This document shows, one piece after another, positions 1-8,356 of a stretch of 64,000 nucleotides of DNA (its first letter is position 1; every line of letters starts with the position of its first letter). The translations under genes were made by a program, and so were the position numbers. The DNA comes from Enterococcus_G camelliae (GTDB lineage: Bacteria; Bacillota; Bacilli; Lactobacillales; Enterococcaceae), in NCBI RefSeq assembly GCF_042685105.1, contig NZ_JBHUMO010000033.1:1-64000 (forward strand), written 5' to 3'. The notes beneath the pieces were generated by a model. It saw nothing but the letters and a program-made list of their open reading frames with translations. It had not been told where the DNA came from and did no database searches.

Positions 1-20
1 TATTTAGTGGCACGTCATGA

Positions 21-98
21 GAGGATCTCGCTCGTTTTTCTGATCTTTTTATTGACTCAACTGCCTATGAAACGACGGAAAAAGTATTTCATGAATAA
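21..98 (+). CDS. Possible 3' end of an upstream gene (partial)
   Basis: A short open stretch of 25 codons ends in TAA at 96-98. Its composition looks like coding sequence and it contains the residues EDLARFSDLF and TEKVFHE. The same frame has a TGA at 18-20, while frame 1 reads YLVARHE just before it, so either the true gene crosses frames by an indel or this is chance. The product is not recognised and too little is inside the window to name it. Confidence 0.25.
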   Translation, partial: EDLARFSDLFIDSTAYETTEKVFHE

Positions 99-143
99 TT
101 CAGGATATAATAAAACAATAAGGTTGGAAAGGAAGTCAAACCA

Positions 144-1961
144 ATGTCACTTTTAATTGTATTATTTGCTGCATTAATGATTCCACTTGCGATGGCGCGC
201 TTTAAGATTACAGCTGTGCCAACAGCAATTGCGGAAATTATTGTAGGAATTATTATCGGAAAAACGGGGTTTCAATTCGTTGAAACGACGAATAATTTAT
301 CGTTTCTCTCTAGCTTAGGGGTGATTATTTTAATTTTTTTATCCGGTATGGAAATTGATTTTAGCTTATTTAAAAGTAAATCATCTGAAGAAAAAGGAAC
401 GCAGCCGTTGCCAATGGCGATACTCTCGTTTGTTGTGATACTCGGGACATCCGTGCTATTGGCATTTGTCGTGAAATTTCTTGGTATGTTTGATAATATA
501 ATGCTTTCGACAATTTTGTTTTCAACGATTGCCTTAGGTGTCGTGATTGCGGCACTAAAGGAAAAAGAGTTATTAAGCAAACCTTATGGACAAACGCTAT
601 TGCTAATTGCCGTTTTAGGTGAAATCATTCCTTTGCTTGCCTTATCGGCATATGCTGCATTGAATGGCGGACAGTCGGAGCAAATCTGGCTGATTCTAGT
701 GATTTTCTTGGTAGCCATCCTGTTACTGTGGCGTTTTCGTGGGATTTATGATTTTTTTGCAAAGGTTGATAAATCGACGACTCAACTCGATATCCGCTTG
801 GCATTTTTTATCGTCTTTACTTTGGTTACTGTGGCTGAAACAGTCGGCGCAGAAAATATTTTAGGGGCATTTTTGGCCGGGATTGTGATGAAGCTCTTGC
901 AACCAAGTGAAAGTACGCAAGAAAAGTTAACCTCAGTCGGCTACGGCTTTTTTATTCCAGTATTCTTTATTATGACCGGGGCCAAGTTGGAGCTAAGAAG
1001 TCTGCTTATCCAACCAGAAGCATGGTTGATGATTTTATTATTATTTGTTTGTTTTATGGTAGCCAAAGCAGGACTCTTTTTTACTATGCAAAAGGCCTTC
1101 AATCGCACCAATGCACTGGCCGGCGCGTGTATTTCTGCGACAACTATTACGTTGGTGTTACCAACGCTAGAGGTAGCAGCACACTTGGATCAAATTACGG
1201 AAGTCCAAGTAGGCGAATTTACGTTAGCGGCGGTCCTTTGTTGTATTCTTGCACCTATTTTCTTTAATAAATTTTATCAATCAACCGAAGAAGAAGAGCA
1301 ATTAACCAAAGTGACTTTTTTTGGCACCAATGTGTTAACAATCCCTGTTGCTCAACAACTTGCAAAAGGCTGGTATGATATTCAAATGGTGACGGACGAT
1401 CGCGAGCATTATGAAACGTTTCGCAGTGCGATGGATCATGTCTTATTTTTGGAAAATCGCGAAGAACAGACATTGATTGACAAACAAATCTTCGATGCTG
1501 ATGTATTGGTGCTTGGGTATCGTGACGATGCCATTAATTATGAAATAGCTCAGCTTGCAGCAAAATATGAAGTCCCACGAGTGATTGTCCGCCTAGAGTC
1601 ACATGACTTAACTGATACTAAGTACGAGCAGCTTCAAGCCAAGGGGGCGGAGTTGTTTAATACGTTCGATGTAAATATTAGTTTACTAAGGGAAATGATC
1701 GACTCACCATCCACACTGAAAATGCTGACAGATACGGAGTCAGGTCTATATGAAGTATCGGTAAACAATCGCCGATACACAGGGATTCCTATCAAATCGT
1801 TGCCATTTATTGAAGCGATTACCATCAGTCGTATTTACCGCAACAATGAATTCATTGCCCCCCGTGGAAATACAGTTATCGAACTGGGTGATCACCTGAT
1901 TTTTACAGGTAACAAAGAAACAGTCAAAGAATTACGGCATTTATTGAGCTTAACGAATTAA
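144..1961 (+). CDS. Kef-type cation:proton antiporter with TrkA-N domain
   Basis: This 605-residue integral membrane protein belongs to the CPA2 monovalent cation:proton antiporter family. Residues 1 to about 380 form the Na_H_Exchanger membrane domain, with roughly a dozen hydrophobic segments and the family-like stretch GAENILGAFLAG near residue 235. Residues about 390-510 look like a RCK/TrkA-N nucleotide-binding fold (FFGTNVLTIPVAQQL, then alternating strands), and about 525-605 resemble TrkA-C with the ending GDHLIFTGNKETVKEL. It probably exchanges K+ or Na+ for protons under control of a cytosolic ligand. The start has a GGAAAGGA ribosome binding site. It is monocistronic and followed by a terminator. 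The ion specificity cannot be read from sequence. Confidence 0.85.
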   Translation: MSLLIVLFAALMIPLAMARFKITAVPTAIAEIIVGIIIGKTGFQFVETTNNLSFLSSLGVIILIFLSGMEIDFSLFKSKSSEEKGTQPLPMAILSFVVILGTSVLLAFVVKFLGMFDNIMLSTILFSTIALGVVIAALKEKELLSKPYGQTLLLIAVLGEIIPLLALSAYAALNGGQSEQIWLILVIFLVAILLLWRFRGIYDFFAKVDKSTTQLDIRLAFFIVFTLVTVAETVGAENILGAFLAGIVMKLLQPSESTQEKLTSVGYGFFIPVFFIMTGAKLELRSLLIQPEAWLMILLLFVCFMVAKAGLFFTMQKAFNRTNALAGACISATTITLVLPTLEVAAHLDQITEVQVGEFTLAAVLCCILAPIFFNKFYQSTEEEEQLTKVTFFGTNVLTIPVAQQLAKGWYDIQMVTDDREHYETFRSAMDHVLFLENREEQTLIDKQIFDADVLVLGYRDDAINYEIAQLAAKYEVPRVIVRLESHDLTDTKYEQLQAKGAELFNTFDVNISLLREMIDSPSTLKMLTDTESGLYEVSVNNRRYTGIPIKSLPFIEAITISRIYRNNEFIAPRGNTVIELGDHLIFTGNKETVKELRHLLSLTN

Positions 1962-2034
1962 AAAATTCCAATCATTCGATTATCTGCGTGATTAATGGTA
2001 CACTAGGTTCCAATAAAGAAAGTAGCAAAAATTT

Positions 2035-2061
2035 GAGAAAGTCAAATGGCTTTCTCTTTTT
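2035..2061 (+). terminator. Intrinsic terminator after the antiporter gene
   Basis: A perfect 7-bp stem, GAGAAAG/CTTTCTC, with an 8-base loop is followed by five T. It lies between the antiporter gene and hemW. Confidence 0.7.
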
Positions 2062-2091
2062 CTGTGCAAATAAGACCAAAGGAATGGCATA

Positions 2092-3249
2092 ATGAACACC
2101 AACAAACAAAAATCAATGTATATCCATATCCCATTTTGTGAACACATTTGTTACTACTGTGACTTCAACAAAGTATTTCTCGAAGGGCAGCCAGTAGATG
2201 AATATGTTGATCGTTTACTTGACGAAATTGAATGGGGAACAAAAAACAAAACCACCTCTTTTCCGACAATCTATATTGGCGGAGGTACACCAACATCTTT
2301 AACGGCCACCCAACTTGATAAGCTGTTAGCGGGAATTACCGAGCGAGTATCGCTAAAAGACACCAAAGAATTTACGATTGAAGCCAACCCAGGCGATTTG
2401 ACGGAGGAAAAACTGGCAGTCATTCGAAACTATGGCGTAAATCGCGTATCGATGGGTGTACAATCTTTTGATGATCGCTTATTAAAAAAAATCGGTCGCA
2501 AACATTCGGCGCAAGATGTGACAGAAACCTTGCATTTACTGGAAGCGAAGGATTTTTCGAATGTGAGTATTGATTTGATTTATGCCCTACCTGGACAGAC
2601 ACTGGATAATTTCCGCCAAACACTAACGCAAGCACTGGCCTTTGATTTGCCCCATTATTCTCTTTATTCCTTGATTTTGGAGAATAAAACAATGTTTATG
2701 AATTGGGTGAGAAAAGGTAATATGGTCCTACCTTCACAGGAAGTCGAGTTGCAAATGTTTGAAGAGACAATTGACGCAATGACCAAAGCGGGCAAATTTC
2801 AATATGAAATCAGTAATTTTGCTACACCGGGTTATGAGTCTCAGCACAATCTAATGTATTGGGACAATGAAGAATATTACGGTTTTGGTGCGGGGGCAAG
2901 TGGCTATGTTGATCAAAAGAGATATCGGAATTTTGGGCCAATCCAGCATTATTTGAAGCCTTTACGCGAAGGAACATTACCAATCTATCAGAGTGAGTCT
3001 GTATCAAGAAAAGAACAAATAGAAGAAGAATTATTTTTAGGTTTACGAAAGTTAGCTGGTGTATCAAAGCAGGCATTTGAAAAAAAATTTGGCCAATCGT
3101 TTGATGAAATCTATGGAGATGTCGTGACCAGTCTTGTAGCAAAAGGCTGGTTACTAACAGATGATCAACGCGTCGCTCTAACAAAGCAAGGAATGTATGT
3201 CGGAAATGATGTCTTTGAGAAATTTTTGTTAGACAAGGAAATAAATTGA
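2092..3249 (+). CDS. hemW: Radical SAM heme chaperone HemW
   Basis: This 385-residue protein carries the radical SAM cluster motif CX3CX2C at C16, C20 and C23 (PFCEHICYYCDF), the SAM-binding GGGTPTSL near residue 63 and a HemN_C-like C-terminal region. Genuine coproporphyrinogen dehydrogenases (HemN) have a fourth cysteine, CX3CX2CXC. Here that position is Phe, as in HemW, which inserts or carries heme rather than oxidising coproporphyrinogen. The gene sits immediately upstream of hrcA, the usual Firmicutes arrangement. The annotation 'oxygen-independent coproporphyrinogen III oxidase' often given to such genes is probably wrong. Confidence 0.9.
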   Translation: MNTNKQKSMYIHIPFCEHICYYCDFNKVFLEGQPVDEYVDRLLDEIEWGTKNKTTSFPTIYIGGGTPTSLTATQLDKLLAGITERVSLKDTKEFTIEANPGDLTEEKLAVIRNYGVNRVSMGVQSFDDRLLKKIGRKHSAQDVTETLHLLEAKDFSNVSIDLIYALPGQTLDNFRQTLTQALAFDLPHYSLYSLILENKTMFMNWVRKGNMVLPSQEVELQMFEETIDAMTKAGKFQYEISNFATPGYESQHNLMYWDNEEYYGFGAGASGYVDQKRYRNFGPIQHYLKPLREGTLPIYQSESVSRKEQIEEELFLGLRKLAGVSKQAFEKKFGQSFDEIYGDVVTSLVAKGWLLTDDQRVALTKQGMYVGNDVFEKFLLDKEIN

Positions 3250-3285
3250 TGCAACGAACAGTCTAAAATAGAAACAAAAAACCGA

Positions 3286-3312
3286 TTAGCACTCTTTTGT
3301 TAAGAGTGCTAA
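3286..3312 (+). promoter_or_regulatory. CIRCE operator 1 (HrcA binding site)
   Basis: Perfect CIRCE: TTAGCACTC, nine bases, GAGTGCTAA. It lies upstream of the -35 box of the hrcA promoter. With the following run of T it may also serve as a terminator for hemW transcription. Confidence 0.95.
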
Positions 3313-3330
3313 TTTTTTAAGGGGAATTTC

Positions 3331-3358
3331 TTGACATTCTATAGAGATGTGGTATATT
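3331..3358 (+). promoter_or_regulatory. Promoter of hrcA-grpE-dnaK
   Basis: The -35 box TTGACA (3331-3336) is consensus and the -10 box TATATT (3353-3358) follows after a 16-base spacer. The promoter lies between the two CIRCE elements, so HrcA bound at both sites would bracket it. Confidence 0.85.
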
Positions 3359-3368
3359 TATAATTGTA

Positions 3369-3395
3369 TTAGCACTTAGGTATATCGAGTGCTAA
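3369..3395 (+). promoter_or_regulatory. CIRCE operator 2 (HrcA binding site)
   Basis: TTAGCACTT, nine bases, GAGTGCTAA: one mismatch from the perfect CIRCE. It lies just downstream of the -10 box and within the hrcA leader, ending shortly before the ribosome binding site. Confidence 0.92.
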
Positions 3396-3409
3396 CAAGG
3401 GGTGATGAA

Positions 3410-4453
3410 ATGATTACAAAAAGACAACAGGACGTTTTACGTCTTATCATCCAGAACTATACCGAGAATGAAATCCCGGTTGGTTCAAAAAAGTTGATGG
3501 CGTCGGGAATTGAAGCAAGTTCTGCTACAATTCGAAATGAGATGAAAGCATTGGAAGAAGTTGGTTTATTAGCGAAAACGCACTCTTCTTCTGGACGTAT
3601 CCCTTCCATCGAAGGATATCGATATTACATCAATCATCTTTTAGAGCCGATGACCTCATCAAAAAAGGATGTAGAGCAGATTAGACGTGGATTGAATCGT
3701 GAATTTCACGAGATTAATGATGTGATTCAATATGCGGCTACCATCTTGTCAAAACTGACAAATTATACTGCTCTCTCGCTGGGTCCAGACCTAACTGATC
3801 GTGTATTAACTGGTTTTCGAATTGTTCCTTTGAACAATCGACAAATCGTAGCAATCATTGTTACCGATAAAGGTAATGTTGAAAGTCAAGTTTATACGGT
3901 GCCAGCTAGTTTTCAGTCAACGGACATTGAAAAAATTGTTCAAATTATTAATGATCGAATGGTAAATGAGTCATTATGGACCGTTTATCAGCGGCTACGG
4001 ACAGAGATACCTATGACTATGAACCGTTATTTCCAGTCGACAGATGGGATCCTAGACTTTTTCGAACACGTGCTAAGTAAAGCCTTCGAAGAAAGAGTGT
4101 ACGTAGGTGGACGGATGAATTTATTGGATTATGAAGCCAATCAAGATTCATCAGCCATTAAGTCAATGTACTCATTTATGAAAAATTCTGAAGAGTTGAC
4201 ACAACTCTTTGCCTCAAGAGAGGGAAACTTCCAAATCCGAATAGGTGATGAAATTGGAGTAAAAGTACTTCATAATATGAGCTTAATCCAAGCAAATTAC
4301 CCAATAAAAGATCACGGGTTAGGAACAATTGCCTTATTAGGTCCAACGAGTATGCCATATTCAAAAATGTATGGTTTGTTGGAAACATTCAGCAAAGAGC
4401 TCTCGCAAAAGTTAATAGGCTATTATCAAGAACTAGATCGATCAAATCAGTAA
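3410..4453 (+). CDS. hrcA: Heat-inducible transcription repressor HrcA
   Basis: HrcA (347 residues) represses class I heat-shock genes by binding CIRCE, and its own activity depends on the GroE chaperonin. The N-terminal 80 residues are a winged helix-turn-helix beginning ITKRQQDVLRLI, with SSATIRNEMKALEEVGLL as the recognition part, followed by the family's SGRIPSIEGYRYY. The rest matches the GAF-like dimerisation region. I chose ATG 3410 because it has the AAGGGGTGA ribosome binding site at the right distance and gives the canonical HrcA N terminus. An in-frame upstream start at 3389 would lie inside CIRCE 2. It is the first gene of hrcA-grpE-dnaK and is autoregulated. Confidence 0.96.
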   Translation: MITKRQQDVLRLIIQNYTENEIPVGSKKLMASGIEASSATIRNEMKALEEVGLLAKTHSSSGRIPSIEGYRYYINHLLEPMTSSKKDVEQIRRGLNREFHEINDVIQYAATILSKLTNYTALSLGPDLTDRVLTGFRIVPLNNRQIVAIIVTDKGNVESQVYTVPASFQSTDIEKIVQIINDRMVNESLWTVYQRLRTEIPMTMNRYFQSTDGILDFFEHVLSKAFEERVYVGGRMNLLDYEANQDSSAIKSMYSFMKNSEELTQLFASREGNFQIRIGDEIGVKVLHNMSLIQANYPIKDHGLGTIALLGPTSMPYSKMYGLLETFSKELSQKLIGYYQELDRSNQ

Positions 4454-4475
4454 CAGTTGAAAGGAAGTTTAAAAA

Positions 4476-5051
4476 GTGGCAGAACAGAAAAAACAAGAAG
4501 CAGAAGAACAAGAACTAGAAGAAAAAAATCTTGCAACTGATGAACAACAAGCTGAATCAACTGATGACAATGCTATGCAAGAAGAAGTTGATCCAATTTT
4601 ATCAGAGGTTGAAAGCCTAAAAGAACAAGTTGATCAAATGGAAGATAAATTTTTAAGGGCTTCAGCTGAAATTGCAAATATTACTTCACGCAATCGTAAT
4701 GAACGCGAGTTGTTACAAAAGTACCGTTCACAAGATTTAGCAAAAAAAATATTACCTTCGTTAGATAACCTGGAACGAGCGATGGCTATTGAATCAGAAG
4801 ATGAACATAGTCAAAACTTAAAAAAAGGGATTGAAATGGTTTTAGAAAGTTTGCGTCATGCTTTAACTGAAGAAGGAATTGAAGAAATCCCTGCAAAAGG
4901 GGAAATTTTTAATCCGACTTTGCATCAAGCAGTACAAACAGTACCATTAGAAGAAGGACAAGAGCCAGATACGATTGTTGAAGTTTTACAAAAGGGCTAC
5001 AAATTACATGATCGTGTTTTAAGACCGACCATGGTGATTGTTGCTCAATAG
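4476..5051 (+). CDS. grpE: Nucleotide exchange factor GrpE
   Basis: GrpE (191 residues) releases ADP from DnaK. The first 45 residues are very rich in Glu and Gln and probably disordered. Residues about 45-100 form the long dimeric coiled coil, and the C-terminal part from about 130 is the beta domain with the conserved FNPTLHQAV and GYKLHDRVLRPTMV. The start is GTG with a GAAAGGAAG ribosome binding site 8 bases upstream. It lies 22 bases after hrcA and 51 before dnaK, in the CIRCE-controlled operon. Confidence 0.96.
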   Translation: MAEQKKQEAEEQELEEKNLATDEQQAESTDDNAMQEEVDPILSEVESLKEQVDQMEDKFLRASAEIANITSRNRNERELLQKYRSQDLAKKILPSLDNLERAMAIESEDEHSQNLKKGIEMVLESLRHALTEEGIEEIPAKGEIFNPTLHQAVQTVPLEEGQEPDTIVEVLQKGYKLHDRVLRPTMVIVAQ

Positions 5052-5102
5052 AAGTAATGATATAGATAAATGAATGAAGTAGATTAAAGGAGAGAATAAA
5101 TT

Positions 5103-6929
5103 ATGAGTAAAATTATCGGAATTGACTTAGGAACAACAAACTCTGCAGTTGCAGTCTTAGAAGGCGGAGAAGCCAAAATTATTACAAACCCAGAAGGAAA
5201 TAGAACAACACCATCTGTTGTGTCATTTAAAAATGGAGAAATTCAAGTAGGTGAAGTAGCAAAACGTCAAGCAGTGACAAACCCTAACACGATTTCATCA
5301 ATCAAACGCCACATGGGCGAAGCTGGCTACAAAGTTGAAGTTGAAGGCAAAACTTATACACCACAAGAAGTTTCAGCAATGATTCTACAATACATCAAAG
5401 GGTTTGCTGAAGATTATCTAGGGGAAAAAGTTGAGAAAGCAGTAATTACTGTTCCTGCATACTTTAACGATGCACAACGTCAAGCAACCAAAGATGCTGG
5501 TAAAATTGCTGGTTTAGAAGTTGAACGGATTGTCAATGAACCAACTGCTGCTGCGTTAGCATATGGATTGGATAAAACAGATCGTGATGAAAAGATCTTA
5601 GTCTTTGACTTAGGTGGCGGTACATTTGACGTGTCCGTACTTGAACTTGGCGATGGTGTTTTTGATGTATTATCAACGGCTGGTGATAACCATTTAGGTG
5701 GGGATGATTTTGATAACAAAATTATCGACTTCATGGTTGCTGAATTCAAAAAAGACAATGGCATTGATTTAAGTTCTGATAAAATGGCGGTTCAACGTTT
5801 GAAAGATGCTGCTGAAAAAGCGAAAAAAGATTTGTCTGGTGTATCAAGTACACAAATTAGCTTGCCATTTATCACAGCAGGAGCTGCAGGACCACTTCAC
5901 TTAGAAATGACGTTAACTCGTGCGAAATTTGATGAATTAACAGCTGACTTAGTTGAACGGACAAAAGTGCCTGTACGTCAAGCGTTGAAAGATGCTGGCC
6001 TTTCTCAATCAGAAATTGATGAAGTAATTTTAGTCGGTGGATCAACTCGTATTCCAGCGGTTGTGGAAGCTGTACGTAAAGAAACTGGTAAAGAACCAAA
6101 CAAATCTGTAAACCCAGATGAAGTGGTTGCGATGGGTGCTGCGATCCAAGGCGGTGTGATTACTGGTGATGTAAAAGATGTCGTTTTATTAGATGTTACA
6201 CCTCTTTCTCTAGGGATTGAAACAATGGGTGGCGTGTTCACAAAATTAATTGACCGTAACACAACCATTCCAACGAGTAAATCACAAGTCTTCTCCACAG
6301 CGGCAGACAATCAACCTGCTGTAGATATTCATGTATTACAAGGTGAACGTCCAATGGCAGCGGATAACAAAACATTAGGTCGTTTCCAATTAACAGATAT
6401 ACCAGCTGCACCAAGAGGTATTCCACAAATTGAAGTAACGTTCGATATTGACAAAAATGGTATCGTAAATGTATCAGCCAAAGATTTAGGTACGCAAAAA
6501 GAACAAAAAATCACTATTAAATCTTCTTCAGGTTTAACAGATGAAGAAATTGATCGTATGGTGAAAGATGCGGAAGCAAATGCTGAAGCTGATAAAGCAA
6601 GAAAAGAAGAAGTTGATTTACGTAACGAAATTGACTCCCTATTGTTCACTGTTGATAAAACAACGAAAGAATTAGAAGGCAAAGTTGATGCAGAAGAATT
6701 AAAGAAAGCAGAAACAGCTCGCGATGAATTAAAAGCTGCGGTTGAAGCCAATAATATTGAAGACATGAAGGCAAAACGCGATGCTTTGAATGAAATCGTC
6801 CAAAACTTAACAGTAAAATTGTATGAACAAGCTGCTCAACAACAAGCACAAGAAAATCCAGAAGCAGCTCAAGGCGGCGCGGATGACGTGGTTGATGCGG
6901 ATTTTGAAGAAGTAGATAACGATAAATAA
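5103..6929 (+). CDS. dnaK: Molecular chaperone DnaK (Hsp70)
   Basis: DnaK (608 residues) is the cytosolic ATP-dependent Hsp70. Visible features are the phosphate-1 loop GIDLGTTNS at residues 5-13, the VFDLGGGTFDVS phosphate-2 motif, the conserved linker VVLLDVTPLSLGIET, a beta-sandwich substrate domain and a helical lid ending in the EEVD-like acidic tail DADFEEVDNDK. It works with GrpE (upstream) and DnaJ (downstream). The ribosome binding site AAAGGAGAG is strong. A terminator follows, which separates it from dnaJ. Confidence 0.98.
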   Translation: MSKIIGIDLGTTNSAVAVLEGGEAKIITNPEGNRTTPSVVSFKNGEIQVGEVAKRQAVTNPNTISSIKRHMGEAGYKVEVEGKTYTPQEVSAMILQYIKGFAEDYLGEKVEKAVITVPAYFNDAQRQATKDAGKIAGLEVERIVNEPTAAALAYGLDKTDRDEKILVFDLGGGTFDVSVLELGDGVFDVLSTAGDNHLGGDDFDNKIIDFMVAEFKKDNGIDLSSDKMAVQRLKDAAEKAKKDLSGVSSTQISLPFITAGAAGPLHLEMTLTRAKFDELTADLVERTKVPVRQALKDAGLSQSEIDEVILVGGSTRIPAVVEAVRKETGKEPNKSVNPDEVVAMGAAIQGGVITGDVKDVVLLDVTPLSLGIETMGGVFTKLIDRNTTIPTSKSQVFSTAADNQPAVDIHVLQGERPMAADNKTLGRFQLTDIPAAPRGIPQIEVTFDIDKNGIVNVSAKDLGTQKEQKITIKSSSGLTDEEIDRMVKDAEANAEADKARKEEVDLRNEIDSLLFTVDKTTKELEGKVDAEELKKAETARDELKAAVEANNIEDMKAKRDALNEIVQNLTVKLYEQAAQQQAQENPEAAQGGADDVVDADFEEVDNDK

Positions 6930-6943
6930 TATTGTTATTGAGG

Positions 6944-6975
6944 GAGCCAAAGTCATTCACTTTGGCTCTTTCTTT
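6944..6975 (+). terminator. Intrinsic terminator after dnaK
   Basis: Perfect 9-bp stem GAGCCAAAG/CTTTGGCTC with a 7-base loop, followed by TTTCTTT. Confidence 0.85.
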
Positions 6976-6983
6976 GAATTAAT

Positions 6984-7012
6984 TTGCATGCCATTGTATA
7001 GAAAAATATGGT
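6984..7012 (+). promoter_or_regulatory. Candidate promoter of dnaJ
   Basis: -35 TTGCAT (6984-6989), a 17-base spacer and -10 TATGGT (7007-7012), placed between the dnaK terminator and the dnaJ ribosome binding site. No CIRCE copy is visible here. Confidence 0.5.
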
Positions 7013-7052
7013 AAACTATTACAGTATGAAATAGAAAGATGGAGGGAAGCCA

Positions 7053-8222
7053 ATGGCAACAAAACGTGATTATTATGAAGTCCTTGGAGTGCAAAAAGGG
7101 GCTTCGGACGATGAAATCAAAAAAGCGTATCGCAAGCTTTCCAAAAAATATCATCCAGATATCAATAAAGCGCCAGATGCCGAAGAAAAATTTAAAGAAT
7201 TATCCGAGGCCTATGAGATTTTAAGTGATCCGCAAAAACGTGCAGCTTATGATCAATATGGACATGCTGGTACGAATCCCAATTATGGTGGAGCTGGTGG
7301 TGGCTTTGGCGGGTTTGGTAATGGTGGCTTTTCGAGTGCAGGCTTTGGTGGTTTCGAAGATATATTTGAGTCGTTCTTTGGTGGCGGCGGTGGTGGAAGA
7401 AGTGCCAACCCTAATGCACCTAGACAAGGAGCCGATTTACAATACATTATCGATCTTACATTCGAAGAGGCAGTATTTGGCGTAGAAAAAGAAATCAAAT
7501 ACAAACGCGAAGAAGTCTGTCATACTTGCGGGGGAAATGGCGCTAAGCCAGGAACTCACCCTGAAACATGTCATAAATGTCATGGTTCAGGTACGATTAA
7601 TGTTGAGAGACAAACGCCACTTGGTAGAGTAATGAGTCGTCAAACATGTGATGTTTGTCATGGTACTGGGAAAGAAATTGCTCATCCTTGTGAAACATGT
7701 CATGGTACAGGTAGTGAAAAACAAACCCATAAAGTGAAAGTAAATGTTCCTGCCGGAGTTGAAGATGACCAACAAATGCGTTTAGCCAACCAAGGAGAAG
7801 CTGGGACTAATGGTGGACCTTACGGCGATTTATACGTTGTCTTTCGAGTTGCTCCTTCAGATATTTTTGATCGAAACGGATCAGAAATATATTATGAAAT
7901 GCCGCTTAATTTTGTTCAAGCTGCCTTGGGGGATGAGGTACTTGTTCCAACTGTTCATGGGGAAATTAAACTGAAAATACCTGCGGGAACACAAACAGGT
8001 GCAAAATTCCGATTACGCGGAAAGGGTGCACCGAAGTTAAGAGGTAATGGAACGGGTGACCAACAAGTAACCGTCAAAATTATTACACCTAAAAATCTAA
8101 ATGAAGAGCAAAAGGAAGCCCTGCGATCCTTTGCGAAAGCGTCAGGACTGAGCACTTCAGAACAACAACCTGAAGGATTCTTTGATAAGGTAAAAGATGC
8201 GTTTGGCGGAAAGAAAAAGTAA
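7053..8222 (+). CDS. dnaJ: Chaperone protein DnaJ (type I Hsp40)
   Basis: DnaJ (389 residues) delivers substrates to DnaK and stimulates its ATPase. The J domain (residues 1-70) contains the HPD motif in KKYHPDINK. A Gly/Phe-rich linker follows (about 75-120, many GGFG repeats). The zinc-binding domain has all four CXXCXGXG-type motifs: CHTCGGNG, CHKCHGSG, CDVCHGTG and CETCHGTG. The C-terminal substrate-binding domains are complete. The presence of both zinc and G/F regions makes it type I. It has its own terminator-isolated promoter rather than depending only on the CIRCE promoter. Confidence 0.97.
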   Translation: MATKRDYYEVLGVQKGASDDEIKKAYRKLSKKYHPDINKAPDAEEKFKELSEAYEILSDPQKRAAYDQYGHAGTNPNYGGAGGGFGGFGNGGFSSAGFGGFEDIFESFFGGGGGGRSANPNAPRQGADLQYIIDLTFEEAVFGVEKEIKYKREEVCHTCGGNGAKPGTHPETCHKCHGSGTINVERQTPLGRVMSRQTCDVCHGTGKEIAHPCETCHGTGSEKQTHKVKVNVPAGVEDDQQMRLANQGEAGTNGGPYGDLYVVFRVAPSDIFDRNGSEIYYEMPLNFVQAALGDEVLVPTVHGEIKLKIPAGTQTGAKFRLRGKGAPKLRGNGTGDQQVTVKIITPKNLNEEQKEALRSFAKASGLSTSEQQPEGFFDKVKDAFGGKKK

Positions 8223-8252
8223 AAAACGAAATCGGGTCATTTAAAGAAAATT

Positions 8253-8308
8253 CTAACCATAAATGAGTGTTGAGGATCTTAACATCTATTATTTGGTTAG
8301 ATTTTTTC
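8253..8308 (+). terminator. Intrinsic terminator after dnaJ
   Basis: The arms TCTAACCA (8253-8260) and TGGTTAGA (8294-8301), extended by adjacent AAAT/ATTT pairing around one bulged base, enclose a loop of about 24 bases. Six T follow. Confidence 0.65.
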
Positions 8309-8356
8309 TTTTGGAAGAAAATCAAAAAATAGCATATAGCAATGAGGAGTGTTCTT

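Noticed and set aside
6238..6766. Long open frames antisense to dnaK
   Set aside because: They mirror the strong codon bias of dnaK and lack start signals.
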